NCBI GenBank assembly: GCA_002338655.1 | Contig: DDIU01000004.1 | Coordinates: 91,425-155,424, forward strand | DNA from: Flammeovirgaceae bacterium UBA1842 | GTDB lineage: Bacteria; Bacteroidota; Bacteroidia; Cytophagales; Cyclobacteriaceae | Direction: 5' to 3' | DNA: 64,000 nucleotides | In this document: positions 44,323-53,720 of the stretch, piece after piece | Layout of the letters: each line of letters begins with the position of its first letter | How positions within the stretch are numbered: the stretch's first letter is position 1 | Program-made: the position numbers and the translations under genes | Notes under the pieces: model-generated | Seen by the model: only the letters and a program-made list of their open reading frames with translations | Told to the model about the DNA's origin: nothing | Database searches by the model: none

Positions 44323-45004
44323 AAAACTATATCGAATAGCTGTTATATTACTGGCTTTATCCATTTTGCTGGTGGGCTGTAAAAAGGATTATGACGGTAC
44401 AGCCAGCATCCAACATTCAATCAATACAGTTGATGAATTGAATCAGCTGGTTATGGGTATTAATTTTCAAGGCACCCTATCTAATGGAATGACAATTGAT
44501 TTCACCCCTAGTCAATTATATACAAATATGGAGGGTAATTCTTTTACTAATGCACAAGGGTTTAATTACACATATCCAATCACAATTACGTCTGATGGAT
44601 TTGGGGATGGAAATGCATCTCTTGATATTTCTGGAAAAATATTCAGTTTTCCACTGTTGTTGTGTACAACGGTAAAAGAAATTAGTGTTAGATACCCTGA
44701 ATTACAAATTTCACCTACGATCCTCAATTACTCAGTATATTTTGCGGCTGGGAATAGTAAGTATACAGAGCGTGATATTATTTATGGAGTACCTTTTCAA
44801 GTAGATCATATGTTTACCATACTTGTAAATCCAAATGAAACGTACTTAGATGGTACTTTTATTAGCTCTAAAGGTACTTATTATGATATCAACGGAGATT
44901 ATAAAATCAATGGTAAGTTTATAGTAAGTACTGGTTATGCTCAAGATATCTTTGAAGATAATAAATCAGAAAGCTATACACTTCTTATGAGGTGTAGCAA
45001 TTAA
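44312..45004 (+). CDS. Lipoprotein of unknown function
   Basis: A 230 aa exported lipoprotein (lipobox ILLVGC, Cys23), beta-rich, with TSDGFGDGNASLDISGKIF near the middle and an aromatic-rich C-terminal half (YFAAGNSKYTERDIIYG). I do not recognise the family. It overlaps the upstream barrel gene by 11 nt; the pair recalls a surface-exposed lipoprotein with its membrane partner, but that is inference. A hairpin terminator follows its stop. Confidence 0.65.
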   Translation: MHFKKLYRIAVILLALSILLVGCKKDYDGTASIQHSINTVDELNQLVMGINFQGTLSNGMTIDFTPSQLYTNMEGNSFTNAQGFNYTYPITITSDGFGDGNASLDISGKIFSFPLLLCTTVKEISVRYPELQISPTILNYSVYFAAGNSKYTERDIIYGVPFQVDHMFTILVNPNETYLDGTFISSKGTYYDINGDYKINGKFIVSTGYAQDIFEDNKSESYTLLMRCSN

Positions 45005-45013
45005 AAAATAGGA

Positions 45014-45045
45014 AGGCTTGATTCAGAATTGTTTGAATCAAGCCT
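45014..45045 (+). terminator. Terminator hairpin overlapping the end of the convergent gene
   Basis: AGGCTTGATTCA (45014-45025) is a perfect inverted repeat of TGAATCAAGCCT (45034-45045), with TTTCTAAAT following on the plus strand. The right arm lies within the last codons of the convergent DUF3817 gene. Confidence 0.75.
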
Positions 45046-45316
45046 TTCTAAATATCTTATAATCAACATAAAAAGTACCGCCAGGAATAAGTGATGCCGC
45101 CCAAGAAAGTAATAGGGTAGAAGTTTTCCATCGAAGTTGTAGAAATACGATGAAAACTATAAGGCAATAAGCCAGAAATAATACACCATGTGACATTCCC
45201 ACCGGAAACATGATGGCATCAAAATCCCAGATGTACTTTAGTGGCATGGCCACACCAAATAATACAATCGTACTTATACCTTCCAATAATGCCAAAATAC
45301 GTAGGGTTTTAATCAT
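45038..45316 (-). CDS. DUF3817 small integral membrane protein
   Basis: A 92 aa membrane protein with three hydrophobic helices. LLEGISTIVLFGVAMPLKYIW (residues 10-30) and MSHGVLFLAYCLIVFIVFLQLRW are the DUF3817 signatures (YdzA-like). It is presumed to lie in the inner membrane; the function is unknown. Its 3' end is embedded in the terminator of the convergent lipoprotein gene. The membrane protein of unknown function lies 28 nt upstream on the same strand. Confidence 0.82.
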   Translation of the reverse strand: MIKTLRILALLEGISTIVLFGVAMPLKYIWDFDAIMFPVGMSHGVLFLAYCLIVFIVFLQLRWKTSTLLLSWAASLIPGGTFYVDYKIFRKA

Positions 45317-45344
45317 ACCCGCGAAGGTATATAATCTTCGTTGA

Positions 45345-45863
45345 TTAGCGTAGAAATTGTTTTAATTCACTGCTTAAAGTATCCAGTTTTTCAGGGGTGC
45401 TTTTTACGAACTTCAATATGGGGATTTTCTTGTGTTTCAATTCGATGTCTATGAAATACTGAAGCTTTGATACCGTATCATTGAATGCGTTGGCATCATG
45501 AAACTCTTCGAAGGAAGTAATTTTAATATTGGCCACTTCATCAAAACTGAGTGACTGCTTGCCCAAACCTGTTGCCGTCACAATCTGGATGTTATGGCTG
45601 TTTTTATCGAATACTATGCTGACAGGAATTTCAGTACTGGTCAACAGTTTATAAAGGGGAAAAAACAATATGAATATAGCAACAGCCGTGAAGGCCGTAT
45701 TCGTATAAATGGCAATAAAAGGCACTGCGATAATAAGAATGGCCGAGGAGTATTTCCAAAGTTGGATTAAACTGGTAGACCGGGCAATTTCCAAAAGAGA
45801 GTCTTTTGATTTCACTATATAGTTCTCAGACTTTAATAGTGATATTGATTCTGAACTTATCAT
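45345..45863 (-). CDS. Membrane protein with PH-like C-terminal domain (hypothetical)
   Basis: A 172 aa protein with two adjacent hydrophobic helices (about residues 33-70), then a hydrophilic domain with alternating strands (VSIVFDKNSHNIQIVTATGLGKQSLSFDEVANIKI) and a final helix, as in bacterial PH-like membrane proteins. I cannot assign a named family. It precedes the DUF3817 gene on the same strand by 28 nt. Confidence 0.6.
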   Translation of the reverse strand: MISSESISLLKSENYIVKSKDSLLEIARSTSLIQLWKYSSAILIIAVPFIAIYTNTAFTAVAIFILFFPLYKLLTSTEIPVSIVFDKNSHNIQIVTATGLGKQSLSFDEVANIKITSFEEFHDANAFNDTVSKLQYFIDIELKHKKIPILKFVKSTPEKLDTLSSELKQFLR

Positions 45864-45944
45864 AATACTAAAGATAATAAAATATTACTTATGTAAATTT
45901 ATTGATATTGTATTCTTGTATTATGGCTATTTGAGCAAATTGGA

Positions 45945-47333
45945 TTATTGAACAAGGAATACTTCATAACCATTGCACGGGTTGAACAGATGAAAAACCG
46001 TTGCTCCGTTATTGGGTAAATCAAAAATGTACATTTCACCACTCTCAAAAATAGTGTCCGTGATGTCCCTTAAATTCTGTTCGTCCTCAGGGCCCGGGGT
46101 AGAGGAGAAATAAAAGTTATCGTTCAATACCACATTGATTTTGTTACCAACCGTTGCGGTAGCATCAAATTCCCTTAAATAGGTCTGCTGCTCCCCGTTT
46201 GCATCGGTTAGAGTAAATCCCAATGCATTAGCTGGCTCATCATTTGATTCCAACCCATAATTGAAGATGAAACCTGTAGCCTCAGGGAATTTCTCCAAGA
46301 TAATCCCACTTTGAAATAGGGAGTTCCCTTCACTGTCAAATACAAATATTACATTGACACTATAGGGTCGGTCGTTCATTGGTTGAAAATCAAAACCGCT
46401 GCTTTCTATTAAACTTTTCAATATTGTAATAGTTCCTAATCCTGTAATACTGCCATCATAAACAGGGCTATTGTCCGTAGCCTGGGAGCATAGCGGGTCT
46501 CCAGTAAGGGTAACTTCATTCAGCGTTACTTCACTGATTGTGGCATCAACCCCTTCAAAATTGAAACTTAATGGCGACAGTAAAACCAGCTTACCATTTT
46601 GGAAGGCGTAACCTGTAGTATGATTCAATCTCAAAAAGTTATTATTTGAAATCACTTCAGCAGGGGTTTTGCCAGTGGCCACCATATCAGCCATAATCAA
46701 TCGCCTATCCAAGTCGAGGGACCAGAAGAGAGAGATATTTTTTTCGTTAAATACAACTTGTTGTACAGGAAAACGGCCAAATATTTGCGGGGTATTATCT
46801 TCAAATAAAGCCAAATTCCCTGCTTCTTTGATGGAGAGTAAAGATTCATCACTCGATGTCGCAGGTTCAAATCGCAATATAGTCACGTCTGTATTGTCAG
46901 TTTTACTTTTAAATATCAGATCAGAGCCGTCTTCCTCTACAAAGAGGAATTCAAATTCAGCACCGAACTGCGCTTGTTGCAATTCAAATAAGTAATGAAA
47001 TACACCATAAGTCTCCAATATCAATTCCAATCCAAGTGCGTTATCAATTCTATAGGGGATGGTTTCGTCTGTAAATTCACCATTGTTAGCTGCCACATCG
47101 GATTTGATATTGACGGTACCGTCATCGTTAAATTTGAGAATCATCAGATATATTCCTGATTCTGAGATCGGACTATATTGCAGTAACCAGCCATCGGTTG
47201 GGGCAGTGAGCTTATCTTTCAATCCCTTAATGGCCGCAGCGGTGCGTTCTTCCACAGGGGCAATATCAGTGCGGTCTTCCTTGCAGGAAGCAATGAGTAA
47301 AGTAAGAATCAATATGTTGATTATATGCTTCAT
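45945..47333 (-). CDS. DUF4302 lipoprotein of a SusC/SusD operon
   Basis: A 462 aa exported lipoprotein (lipobox LIASC, Cys17). The region after the signal (RTAAAIKGLKDKLTAPTDGWLLQYSP) and the following beta-rich body match DUF4302 proteins of Bacteroidota. It is the last gene of an operon with SusC, SusD and a zinc metallohydrolase lipoprotein (1 nt gap), and is expected on the outer membrane surface. The ligand is not known; this gene set is often linked to protein or peptide capture rather than glycans, but that is uncertain. Confidence 0.82.
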   Translation of the reverse strand: MKHIINILILTLLIASCKEDRTDIAPVEERTAAAIKGLKDKLTAPTDGWLLQYSPISESGIYLMILKFNDDGTVNIKSDVAANNGEFTDETIPYRIDNALGLELILETYGVFHYLFELQQAQFGAEFEFLFVEEDGSDLIFKSKTDNTDVTILRFEPATSSDESLLSIKEAGNLALFEDNTPQIFGRFPVQQVVFNEKNISLFWSLDLDRRLIMADMVATGKTPAEVISNNNFLRLNHTTGYAFQNGKLVLLSPLSFNFEGVDATISEVTLNEVTLTGDPLCSQATDNSPVYDGSITGLGTITILKSLIESSGFDFQPMNDRPYSVNVIFVFDSEGNSLFQSGIILEKFPEATGFIFNYGLESNDEPANALGFTLTDANGEQQTYLREFDATATVGNKINVVLNDNFYFSSTPGPEDEQNLRDITDTIFESGEMYIFDLPNNGATVFHLFNPCNGYEVFLVQ

Positions 47334-47334
47334 A

Positions 47335-48186
47335 CTATAATTTGGCTTGTACAGCTGCCCTTAAATCGTCCAAATCAATACCCGTTACTTTTTTATAGTG
47401 CTCGCTGATGGCACTTAACTTCTTTTGAATCAAGGCTTTACCTGCATTTAAATTTTCACAATTAGCGGATTGACAATCACTTTCCTGATTAATAAAATCT
47501 TCAAAAAAATCAGTATAAAAAAGGTAAAACGCCACTGTTTCAGCAAAATCTTCATTTGGAGAGCTTGTAGCATAGGGTGAAACAAACCCCCGCTCGATAG
47601 CTTGTGTGTCGGTGAGGTTAAACCAAGAACCTGCACTGGTGTAACCTGAAGCAGCTATAGTTTCAAAAGCAGCAGGGAGCTTATACCGTTGATGAACAAT
47701 ATGTGCAAACTCATGATATACAGTATGTAATTGCTGGTCGCGCCATTCCAAATCATTAAGATCAATGGCATTGACATTGGTAAAGGTAATTTGTGCACCA
47801 GCATCGGCCGTGCCCAACGTCACCGTGCCATCATTATTATAAATAAGCCCTCCCAGAAATACTATTTCCGCAGGTACATGGTTTTCAAAAAACACCTTAC
47901 CATTGGTAACTTCCAAAAACGGTGCAATCCAAAACTCATCAATAAAATCAAGCATGGGTCTCACTACGGATAATTTTGGTGGGGCCACACGTTCGCCAGG
48001 TTTAACAAATCGATCGACAAACCTGTAGCGGATGGCCATTCCATACCGATCAGTAAAGTGTTCCTGTATGTAAATATCCAATGCTGTCTGAGGTGCGCTA
48101 CCTGAATCATTTACATGCACACTCAAATCCTCAGATTGATAACAAGCTGTCGATAATATTAACACCAAAATATAGAGTCTCTTCAT
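47335..48186 (-). CDS. Substrate import-associated zinc metallohydrolase lipoprotein
   Basis: A 283 aa lipoprotein (lipobox LSTAC, Cys15) with the zinc-binding motif HEFAH at 158-162 (LHTVYHEFAHIVHQ) and a distal NEDFAETVAFYLFY segment whose acidic residues suit a third metal ligand. This matches the HExxH lipoprotein family found beside SusC/SusD pairs. It probably cleaves peptides or a protein-bound substrate at the cell surface before import. It is 1 nt from both neighbours in the operon, so tightly coupled. Confidence 0.85.
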   Translation of the reverse strand: MKRLYILVLILSTACYQSEDLSVHVNDSGSAPQTALDIYIQEHFTDRYGMAIRYRFVDRFVKPGERVAPPKLSVVRPMLDFIDEFWIAPFLEVTNGKVFFENHVPAEIVFLGGLIYNNDGTVTLGTADAGAQITFTNVNAIDLNDLEWRDQQLHTVYHEFAHIVHQRYKLPAAFETIAASGYTSAGSWFNLTDTQAIERGFVSPYATSSPNEDFAETVAFYLFYTDFFEDFINQESDCQSANCENLNAGKALIQKKLSAISEHYKKVTGIDLDDLRAAVQAKL

Positions 48187-48187
48187 A

Positions 48188-49690
48188 TTATCTGGGGTTT
48201 GGTTTTAAACCACCTACATCAATGGCTGTTTTGGGTATTTGCAACACTTTTCTGAGGTCATTTTGTTGTAAGGTGATTACTGTCTGTCCATCTTGTAAAG
48301 TATGGTTTACCGCTATTCCATATCTTTTAATATCGAACCAACGCATGCCCTGACTTATAAATTCTTTTCTCCTTTCAAGAAGAATGTAATTCAATAAAAT
48401 GAGCTGATCTGTAAATGAGGGCTCATTTTCAGCTCCATAAAATTGCCTCAAAAGGTCTTTGGTAAGAACGTGACTTGCCCCACTATATCTTCTGTCAGTC
48501 AATATCTGTAAATCTGCTATGGACTCATCCAATTTGCCTTGGATCATATAAGCTTCAGCCCGATTGAGTAACACTTCCTCGCCACGGAATGCAATAGCTA
48601 TATGGTAAGGCAGACCTGTATTTGAATTTAAGCTGCTTCTTTCAAATAGGTTTTCATATCTCACCGGGAACAGTGCATTATCCCCTTTTACGAACGCAGG
48701 ATTTTCCCTGCTGTCTGTCGTGTTGACAAAAGGCCTTGTGGCAAATAGACTGCCATAGAAATTGGAAAGGGGTCCAAATGCAAAGTCAGGTCGTTGGACA
48801 AGCGATATTTTTCGCATTAACATTAAATTGCTTGGCTGATCAGGCGATGAATAAAGTTGCGGATAACCTTGAATGGAAGAGCTTGCCAATAAGAATTCTT
48901 GTGAAGTAAGGTCCCTCACAAATGCACCAGGGTCCCCACCTAGCAACTGGGAGCTGTAGTCAACGCATCGCACCATATCACCTTTAAAGAGGTAAAAACG
49001 GGAGGCAAAAGCCAAAGCTGCATTTCTGTTAAAGTGATACTTGCCTGAATTGGCATAGAAACTGTCATCGATAAGGTCAAGGCCTTCCAACAGGTCATCT
49101 TCTACTTTATCATAGACCCTTTTTACTGAAGCCCTTTTATAAGTGGCTATGAAAGTGGTTTCAGGGGTTTCCACATATGGCACTCCTAAGTCTGAACTGG
49201 CTGATTGTTGTGAATAATGTTCACCAAACAGGTTCACCAACATAAAATGCCCATAAGCCCTTGCTAATAGGGCTTCGCCTTTAATAGCATCCCTTCTTGC
49301 TTCGTCATCATCGGTTAATGCTGGCAATTCGTCAATAACAGCCAAAACTTCATTAGCATGGGCTATGGCATCATAGGTTTGAAACCAAAAGAAGATTGGA
49401 GTATCTTGCTCCGTAGGATCAGCGGTAACGTCTTCCCATTGAAAAGTTTGTAAATGACTGGGTCTTATTACCGTTCCATTGGTCCAATCCACGTCATCCG
49501 ACATCCAATCTGTAAATGCTGGACTGGCAAGAGAATAGGCATTGGTAACTAATTGGGCAGATTTATCAAGGTTGTCCAACGCCACTCTATTATCCGGGAC
49601 CTCATCCAGAAAATCATTGCATGAATAGAGAAGAAATGCTCCAAGGATGAAGGAACTTGCTTTTATAATATGGTTTAATTTCATCAACAT
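48188..49690 (-). CDS. SusD/RagB-family nutrient-binding lipoprotein
   Basis: A 500 aa surface lipoprotein (lipobox FLLYSC, then NDFLDEVPDNRVA, the typical SusD start). TPR-like helices follow (KGEALLARAYGHFMLVNLFGEHYS), and the conserved C-terminal RRKEFISQGMRWFDIKRYG and LQQNDLRKVLQIPKTAI are diagnostic. It forms the lid over its SusC partner. The start may be the ATG at 49690 or the one at 49684; both lie next to the SusC stop. Confidence 0.93.
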   Translation of the reverse strand: MLMKLNHIIKASSFILGAFLLYSCNDFLDEVPDNRVALDNLDKSAQLVTNAYSLASPAFTDWMSDDVDWTNGTVIRPSHLQTFQWEDVTADPTEQDTPIFFWFQTYDAIAHANEVLAVIDELPALTDDDEARRDAIKGEALLARAYGHFMLVNLFGEHYSQQSASSDLGVPYVETPETTFIATYKRASVKRVYDKVEDDLLEGLDLIDDSFYANSGKYHFNRNAALAFASRFYLFKGDMVRCVDYSSQLLGGDPGAFVRDLTSQEFLLASSSIQGYPQLYSSPDQPSNLMLMRKISLVQRPDFAFGPLSNFYGSLFATRPFVNTTDSRENPAFVKGDNALFPVRYENLFERSSLNSNTGLPYHIAIAFRGEEVLLNRAEAYMIQGKLDESIADLQILTDRRYSGASHVLTKDLLRQFYGAENEPSFTDQLILLNYILLERRKEFISQGMRWFDIKRYGIAVNHTLQDGQTVITLQQNDLRKVLQIPKTAIDVGGLKPNPR

Positions 49691-49691
49691 G

Positions 49692-52600
49692 CTAGAGACC
49701 TATGTTTAATGAAAACGTAATTAACTTAGGCTGGGGCAATGCCACTCCACCCGTAGTAAAAAATTCAGGGTCTTGTCCATTCAATTTTTTATCAGAATAG
49801 AGTAAGTAGAGATTTTGGCCTTCAATACTGCATGAAGCAGAACTTAAACCAACCCTGGTGAGCAATTTGCTAGGTATATTGTATGATAGGCTCACATTCT
49901 TTAACCTGATGTAATCACCATCGGCCACCCTAACATTGCTTTTATTATAGAGTTCATAAGCCATCCCGATATCATTATTGGTGGATACGGCATTTTTATC
50001 AAGTATTACAGGCACATTGGTAATTTCTTCATCACCGGACACTGCCCACCGATTGACCAGTTCGCCCGGTAGTGCTTCAAAATCCGTATAGGTAGAGAAT
50101 ATTCGGTCATTGAGCCTGATTTTATAATCGAATTTATAAGACAGTAAAAAACTTAACGTAAAATTTTTGTATTGGAAGATATTGGTTAACCCCCCGGCAC
50201 CTCTCGGTTCAGTGGGACCTTCATAGACTAGCGTTTCTTCGAGGTCATTACGCTCCTGCAGGTCATATTGAAAGACGATTTCGCCTGATTCATCATAGAA
50301 GGTTGGTATTCCCTGACCATTCAATCCTGCAAAATTAGTAGAGTATAGTCCCCTTCGTGGACCACCCAATACGGCCGCACCACCTTGATTGATGGCATCA
50401 ACTATTCGGGGGCCGAAGTCCAATTTTGTGATTTTGTCTTTAGTATATCCGAAATTAAAATTGGTCATCCATGAGAAGTTTTTCTTTGTATAATTGACCG
50501 TTGATAGGGATACTTCATAACCATTGGCCTCCATATCAGCAAAATTACCCACCTTAAGTCCTTGTCCACCAACCCCGCTGGTTTGCACCACACCAATCAG
50601 GTCCAAAGCTTGGCGCTGATAATAATTGAATGACCCAGACACTTTATTTTTTAATATTCCAAAATCCAGACCCAGGTTAAGTTCTTTCAATTTCTCCCAA
50701 GTGAGCTCCGTATTGGTAAGGTCTTGAATATATAAATAAGGTTCAACATCTGTAGGTCGGACAGTTACATCCGCCTGAAGATTGAGCAAGGCACTGGCAT
50801 TTGGTGGTAGGTTACCGGAAATACCGTAAGTGGCCCTAAGTTTTAATACATCAAATAATTTGAATGATTCCATGAATCTTTCCTGATCCACATTCCAAGC
50901 TCCACTCACATTCCATGTGGGCAAAAATCGGGCAGCATCACTTTCACCCAATTGATTGGAACCGTCATAACGAACGGTAAAGTTGGCAATGTATCTGCTT
51001 TTGAAGGCATAGCCGCCATTTAAAAAGAAACCTATAAATCTGTCCTTTTCCTCATTTAGGCCGAAATAGTCAATATTTTGAAGGTTAAAAAACTCAATGA
51101 TATTAGGGTCTGTCACAACAATCCCCCCGCTTTCATAGACCACCCCAATGCCCGTGGCACTTTTCGAAGTACGGTCAGTAATGCGCATCTCCTGTCCGGC
51201 AAGGAAGTTTACTTCATGAATTGTATTTAATGTTTTGTTCCATTCGGCACTTAGCCTACTGAAGAAATTAAGGAACCGACTCTGGTCAAGATATTTAAAT
51301 CCACCTTGGGGTAGCACCACCTTGGGGTTTAGCCCGGGATTGTTTGGGTCGTTGAACAACAAATTATTGGCACTTTGTATAAACTGTGTGCCATTAGCCC
51401 GGTAGGCTTCAGCTTGATTGGACTCTTCATGAACCGTATGATCACGTTCTGTACTGGCATATCTACCTTGAAATACCCCTTTGATTGATAAATTGGGTAG
51501 GGGAGTCAGTTCAAAATCAGTCTGTGCGGAGACATCAATAACATTGATTTCAATAAAATTTCGTTCTAGCTCATAGAGAATGTTGAATGGGGCAAAGTTC
51601 CTTCTAAAAAACTCCAGCTCACCATTATTATCATAGGGGCGAATGGATCTGGCAGTATTTAACGAATAGCTAAATGGGTTGATATCAAAGCTTCTGCTAA
51701 ATCGGCCTGTTAGTGGATCGAGTTCCCTGTTTCTGGTACCGGGTACTTTTTGATCGCGATAACTCGCTGTTAACTTGAGTCCAAAAGTGAAATTTTTGGA
51801 TAGAAAGTAAGTGTTTCGTGCTGTGCCTGTAAATCGTTGTACTTTATCGGCAATAGTCTGGCCTTGATCATTGAGATAGCTTAACGAGTAATAGTTGTTG
51901 GATTTTTCATTGCCCGTTGTAAAGCTTAGGGAGTGCTGCTGTTGAAGGCCGACATCTCTGAAAAGCACATCGAACCAGTCAGTATTGGCATTTTCATACT
52001 GGTTTAAATACTGTTCATTTAACCCGCCACCTTCTCCCCATTCCAGTTCATGATTGGCTATCAATGTAAACATTTTGCCCATGGCACCATAATTTTGCGC
52101 CCTAACGGAAGTGGAGATATCAATCAAGCCCTTTTCATAAAGCTCGCGGTACACTGACATTTCCTCGGCAGAATTGAGCAGATCGAACTGATTGTAAGTA
52201 GGCCTTAATTTGGCAGAATAATTACCAGAATAATTCACTTTTAATTCACCACTTTTGCCCCGTTTTGTAGTAATAATTATTACGCCATTGGCCGCTCTAG
52301 CTCCATATATGGCCGTAGCTGACGCATCTTTGAGCACTTGAAAAGATTCAATATCATTGGGGTTAAGGTTGGCTACTGATGAACTGATCAATGTATTGGC
52401 ATTGCCTGAAATGAAGTCATCGGTATTCACGTTGGTCAGGTCTTCCAGGATTACCCCATCCACCACGTACAAAGGCTGATTATTACCATTTATCGAAGCA
52501 TTACCACGAATCCTGATTTTTGGGGAAGTGCCAAATGTTCCTGATACATTGTCCACGTTGACTCCGGCTATTTGTCCCTCCAATACCCTTCCTACATCCG

Positions 52601-53006
52601 CCATTCCAGCAACTTTTACATCCGACATTTTTAGGCTCTCCGATGCACCGGTAAACAGTTTTCTATCCACTTCTTGAAAACCATTCACAACCACTTCATC
52701 AAGGATAGCCGTGGATTCAGACATGGAAACATCGATGGATGTCCGGTTATTAATTGGTATGCGCAAAGTTTCCATGCTGATCATGCTAAAAATCAGTACA
52801 CCGTCATTGGGTGCATTAATGGTGAACTCCCCATTTAAATCGGTAACTGTGCCAGTAGTGGTGTTCGCCAACTGGACAGTTACCCCTAAAAGGGGCTCAT
52901 TGTTTTTGTCGATTACTTTACCGGAAACTCTATTTATATTTTGAGAAAATAGAATAGAAGGTATTAAAAGTAATATAACATTAGATAATATTTTGATGCA
53001 GCGCAT
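49692..53006 (-). CDS. SusC/RagA-family TonB-dependent outer membrane transporter
   Basis: A 1104 aa outer membrane transporter powered by TonB. After the signal peptide comes a carboxypeptidase-D-regulatory-like domain (SGKVIDKNNEPLLGVTVQLANTTTGTVTDLNGEFTI), then the plug with the SusC signature ASATAIYGARAANGVIIITTKRGK (about residues 228-250), then a 22-strand barrel ending in PKLITFSLNIGL. No sigma/anti-sigma pair or hybrid two-component sensor is present in the window, so regulation is not visible. The lipocalin-like gene lies 13 nt upstream and SusD starts 1 nt downstream. Confidence 0.95.
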   Translation of the reverse strand: MRCIKILSNVILLLIPSILFSQNINRVSGKVIDKNNEPLLGVTVQLANTTTGTVTDLNGEFTINAPNDGVLIFSMISMETLRIPINNRTSIDVSMSESTAILDEVVVNGFQEVDRKLFTGASESLKMSDVKVAGMADVGRVLEGQIAGVNVDNVSGTFGTSPKIRIRGNASINGNNQPLYVVDGVILEDLTNVNTDDFISGNANTLISSSVANLNPNDIESFQVLKDASATAIYGARAANGVIIITTKRGKSGELKVNYSGNYSAKLRPTYNQFDLLNSAEEMSVYRELYEKGLIDISTSVRAQNYGAMGKMFTLIANHELEWGEGGGLNEQYLNQYENANTDWFDVLFRDVGLQQQHSLSFTTGNEKSNNYYSLSYLNDQGQTIADKVQRFTGTARNTYFLSKNFTFGLKLTASYRDQKVPGTRNRELDPLTGRFSRSFDINPFSYSLNTARSIRPYDNNGELEFFRRNFAPFNILYELERNFIEINVIDVSAQTDFELTPLPNLSIKGVFQGRYASTERDHTVHEESNQAEAYRANGTQFIQSANNLLFNDPNNPGLNPKVVLPQGGFKYLDQSRFLNFFSRLSAEWNKTLNTIHEVNFLAGQEMRITDRTSKSATGIGVVYESGGIVVTDPNIIEFFNLQNIDYFGLNEEKDRFIGFFLNGGYAFKSRYIANFTVRYDGSNQLGESDAARFLPTWNVSGAWNVDQERFMESFKLFDVLKLRATYGISGNLPPNASALLNLQADVTVRPTDVEPYLYIQDLTNTELTWEKLKELNLGLDFGILKNKVSGSFNYYQRQALDLIGVVQTSGVGGQGLKVGNFADMEANGYEVSLSTVNYTKKNFSWMTNFNFGYTKDKITKLDFGPRIVDAINQGGAAVLGGPRRGLYSTNFAGLNGQGIPTFYDESGEIVFQYDLQERNDLEETLVYEGPTEPRGAGGLTNIFQYKNFTLSFLLSYKFDYKIRLNDRIFSTYTDFEALPGELVNRWAVSGDEEITNVPVILDKNAVSTNNDIGMAYELYNKSNVRVADGDYIRLKNVSLSYNIPSKLLTRVGLSSASCSIEGQNLYLLYSDKKLNGQDPEFFTTGGVALPQPKLITFSLNIGL

Positions 53007-53019
53007 TTATGATGAAGTG

Positions 53020-53535
53020 CTATCTTTTATCCATTTTCATCAAAACTGTTACAAAATTAGATACACCATATTCATCAAATAATGCATCTAACGAAGCTTG
53101 ACTTGTTACCGTGTCTTGCTGCACATTATTAGGTAATAAAATGAATGTTTCCTCACTACTTAAGGTTAGGGATTCTGCATCTATTTCAACTATTTCAAAT
53201 TCATTAATCAATCCGGAATCCGTTTCTGGGTCGAGCTCTAAATTATCTCCATCTTGGGTCCATTCTCCTTCTTCGTCCAAATCTCCACCCGAGAATCTTA
53301 GCTCTCTTTTGTAAGTAAAATCAGCATTGAATTCAATTCTATATCTATTTTCACCGTATAGTGTTGATCTACTTCCTGCAACATTGCTAAATTCAGCTGG
53401 AATATCAGTCAATTCGAATTCGTCAACTTGCCATTCACCAATTAATGGATTAACAGCAGGTTCATCATCCTTACTACAAGAAGCTAAAGAACCAATTGAA
53501 ATAAAGGCAATTATTGTAAGTATGCGTGTCTTCAT
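53020..53535 (-). CDS. Lipocalin-like lipoprotein, first gene of the SusC/SusD operon
   Basis: A 171 aa exported lipoprotein (lipobox SLASC, Cys20). The body has the pattern of lipocalin-like DUF proteins: NPLIGEWQVDEFEL near residue 30 (the G-x-W motif), acidic strands YRIEFNADFTYKRELRFSGGDLDEEGEWTQDGDNLEL, then further strands. A ligand-binding or structural role at the cell surface is inferred. It lies 13 nt before SusC on the same strand and is probably the operon's first gene. Confidence 0.72.
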   Translation of the reverse strand: MKTRILTIIAFISIGSLASCSKDDEPAVNPLIGEWQVDEFELTDIPAEFSNVAGSRSTLYGENRYRIEFNADFTYKRELRFSGGDLDEEGEWTQDGDNLELDPETDSGLINEFEIVEIDAESLTLSSEETFILLPNNVQQDTVTSQASLDALFDEYGVSNFVTVLMKMDKR

Positions 53536-53720
53536 ATTAATTAAGTTTGTTTTAAAATCAAGTCATTTTGACTTCCTACAATAAAAGTATCACTCCATTT
53601 TATATAAGTTATCCCCCAAATTAGGTGAATTGATATGAACGGAGAGGATAAGTTGATCCATACAATCTTTGAAATATTGATTATGGAGTATATTTAATGT
53701 CTCACAATAGATTTAATATA

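Noticed and set aside
52880..52905. ACCCCTAAAAGGGG resembling the intergenic repeat
   Set aside because: It lies inside the SusC coding sequence, in the conserved regulatory-like domain (NEPLLGVTV), so the likeness is incidental to codons.
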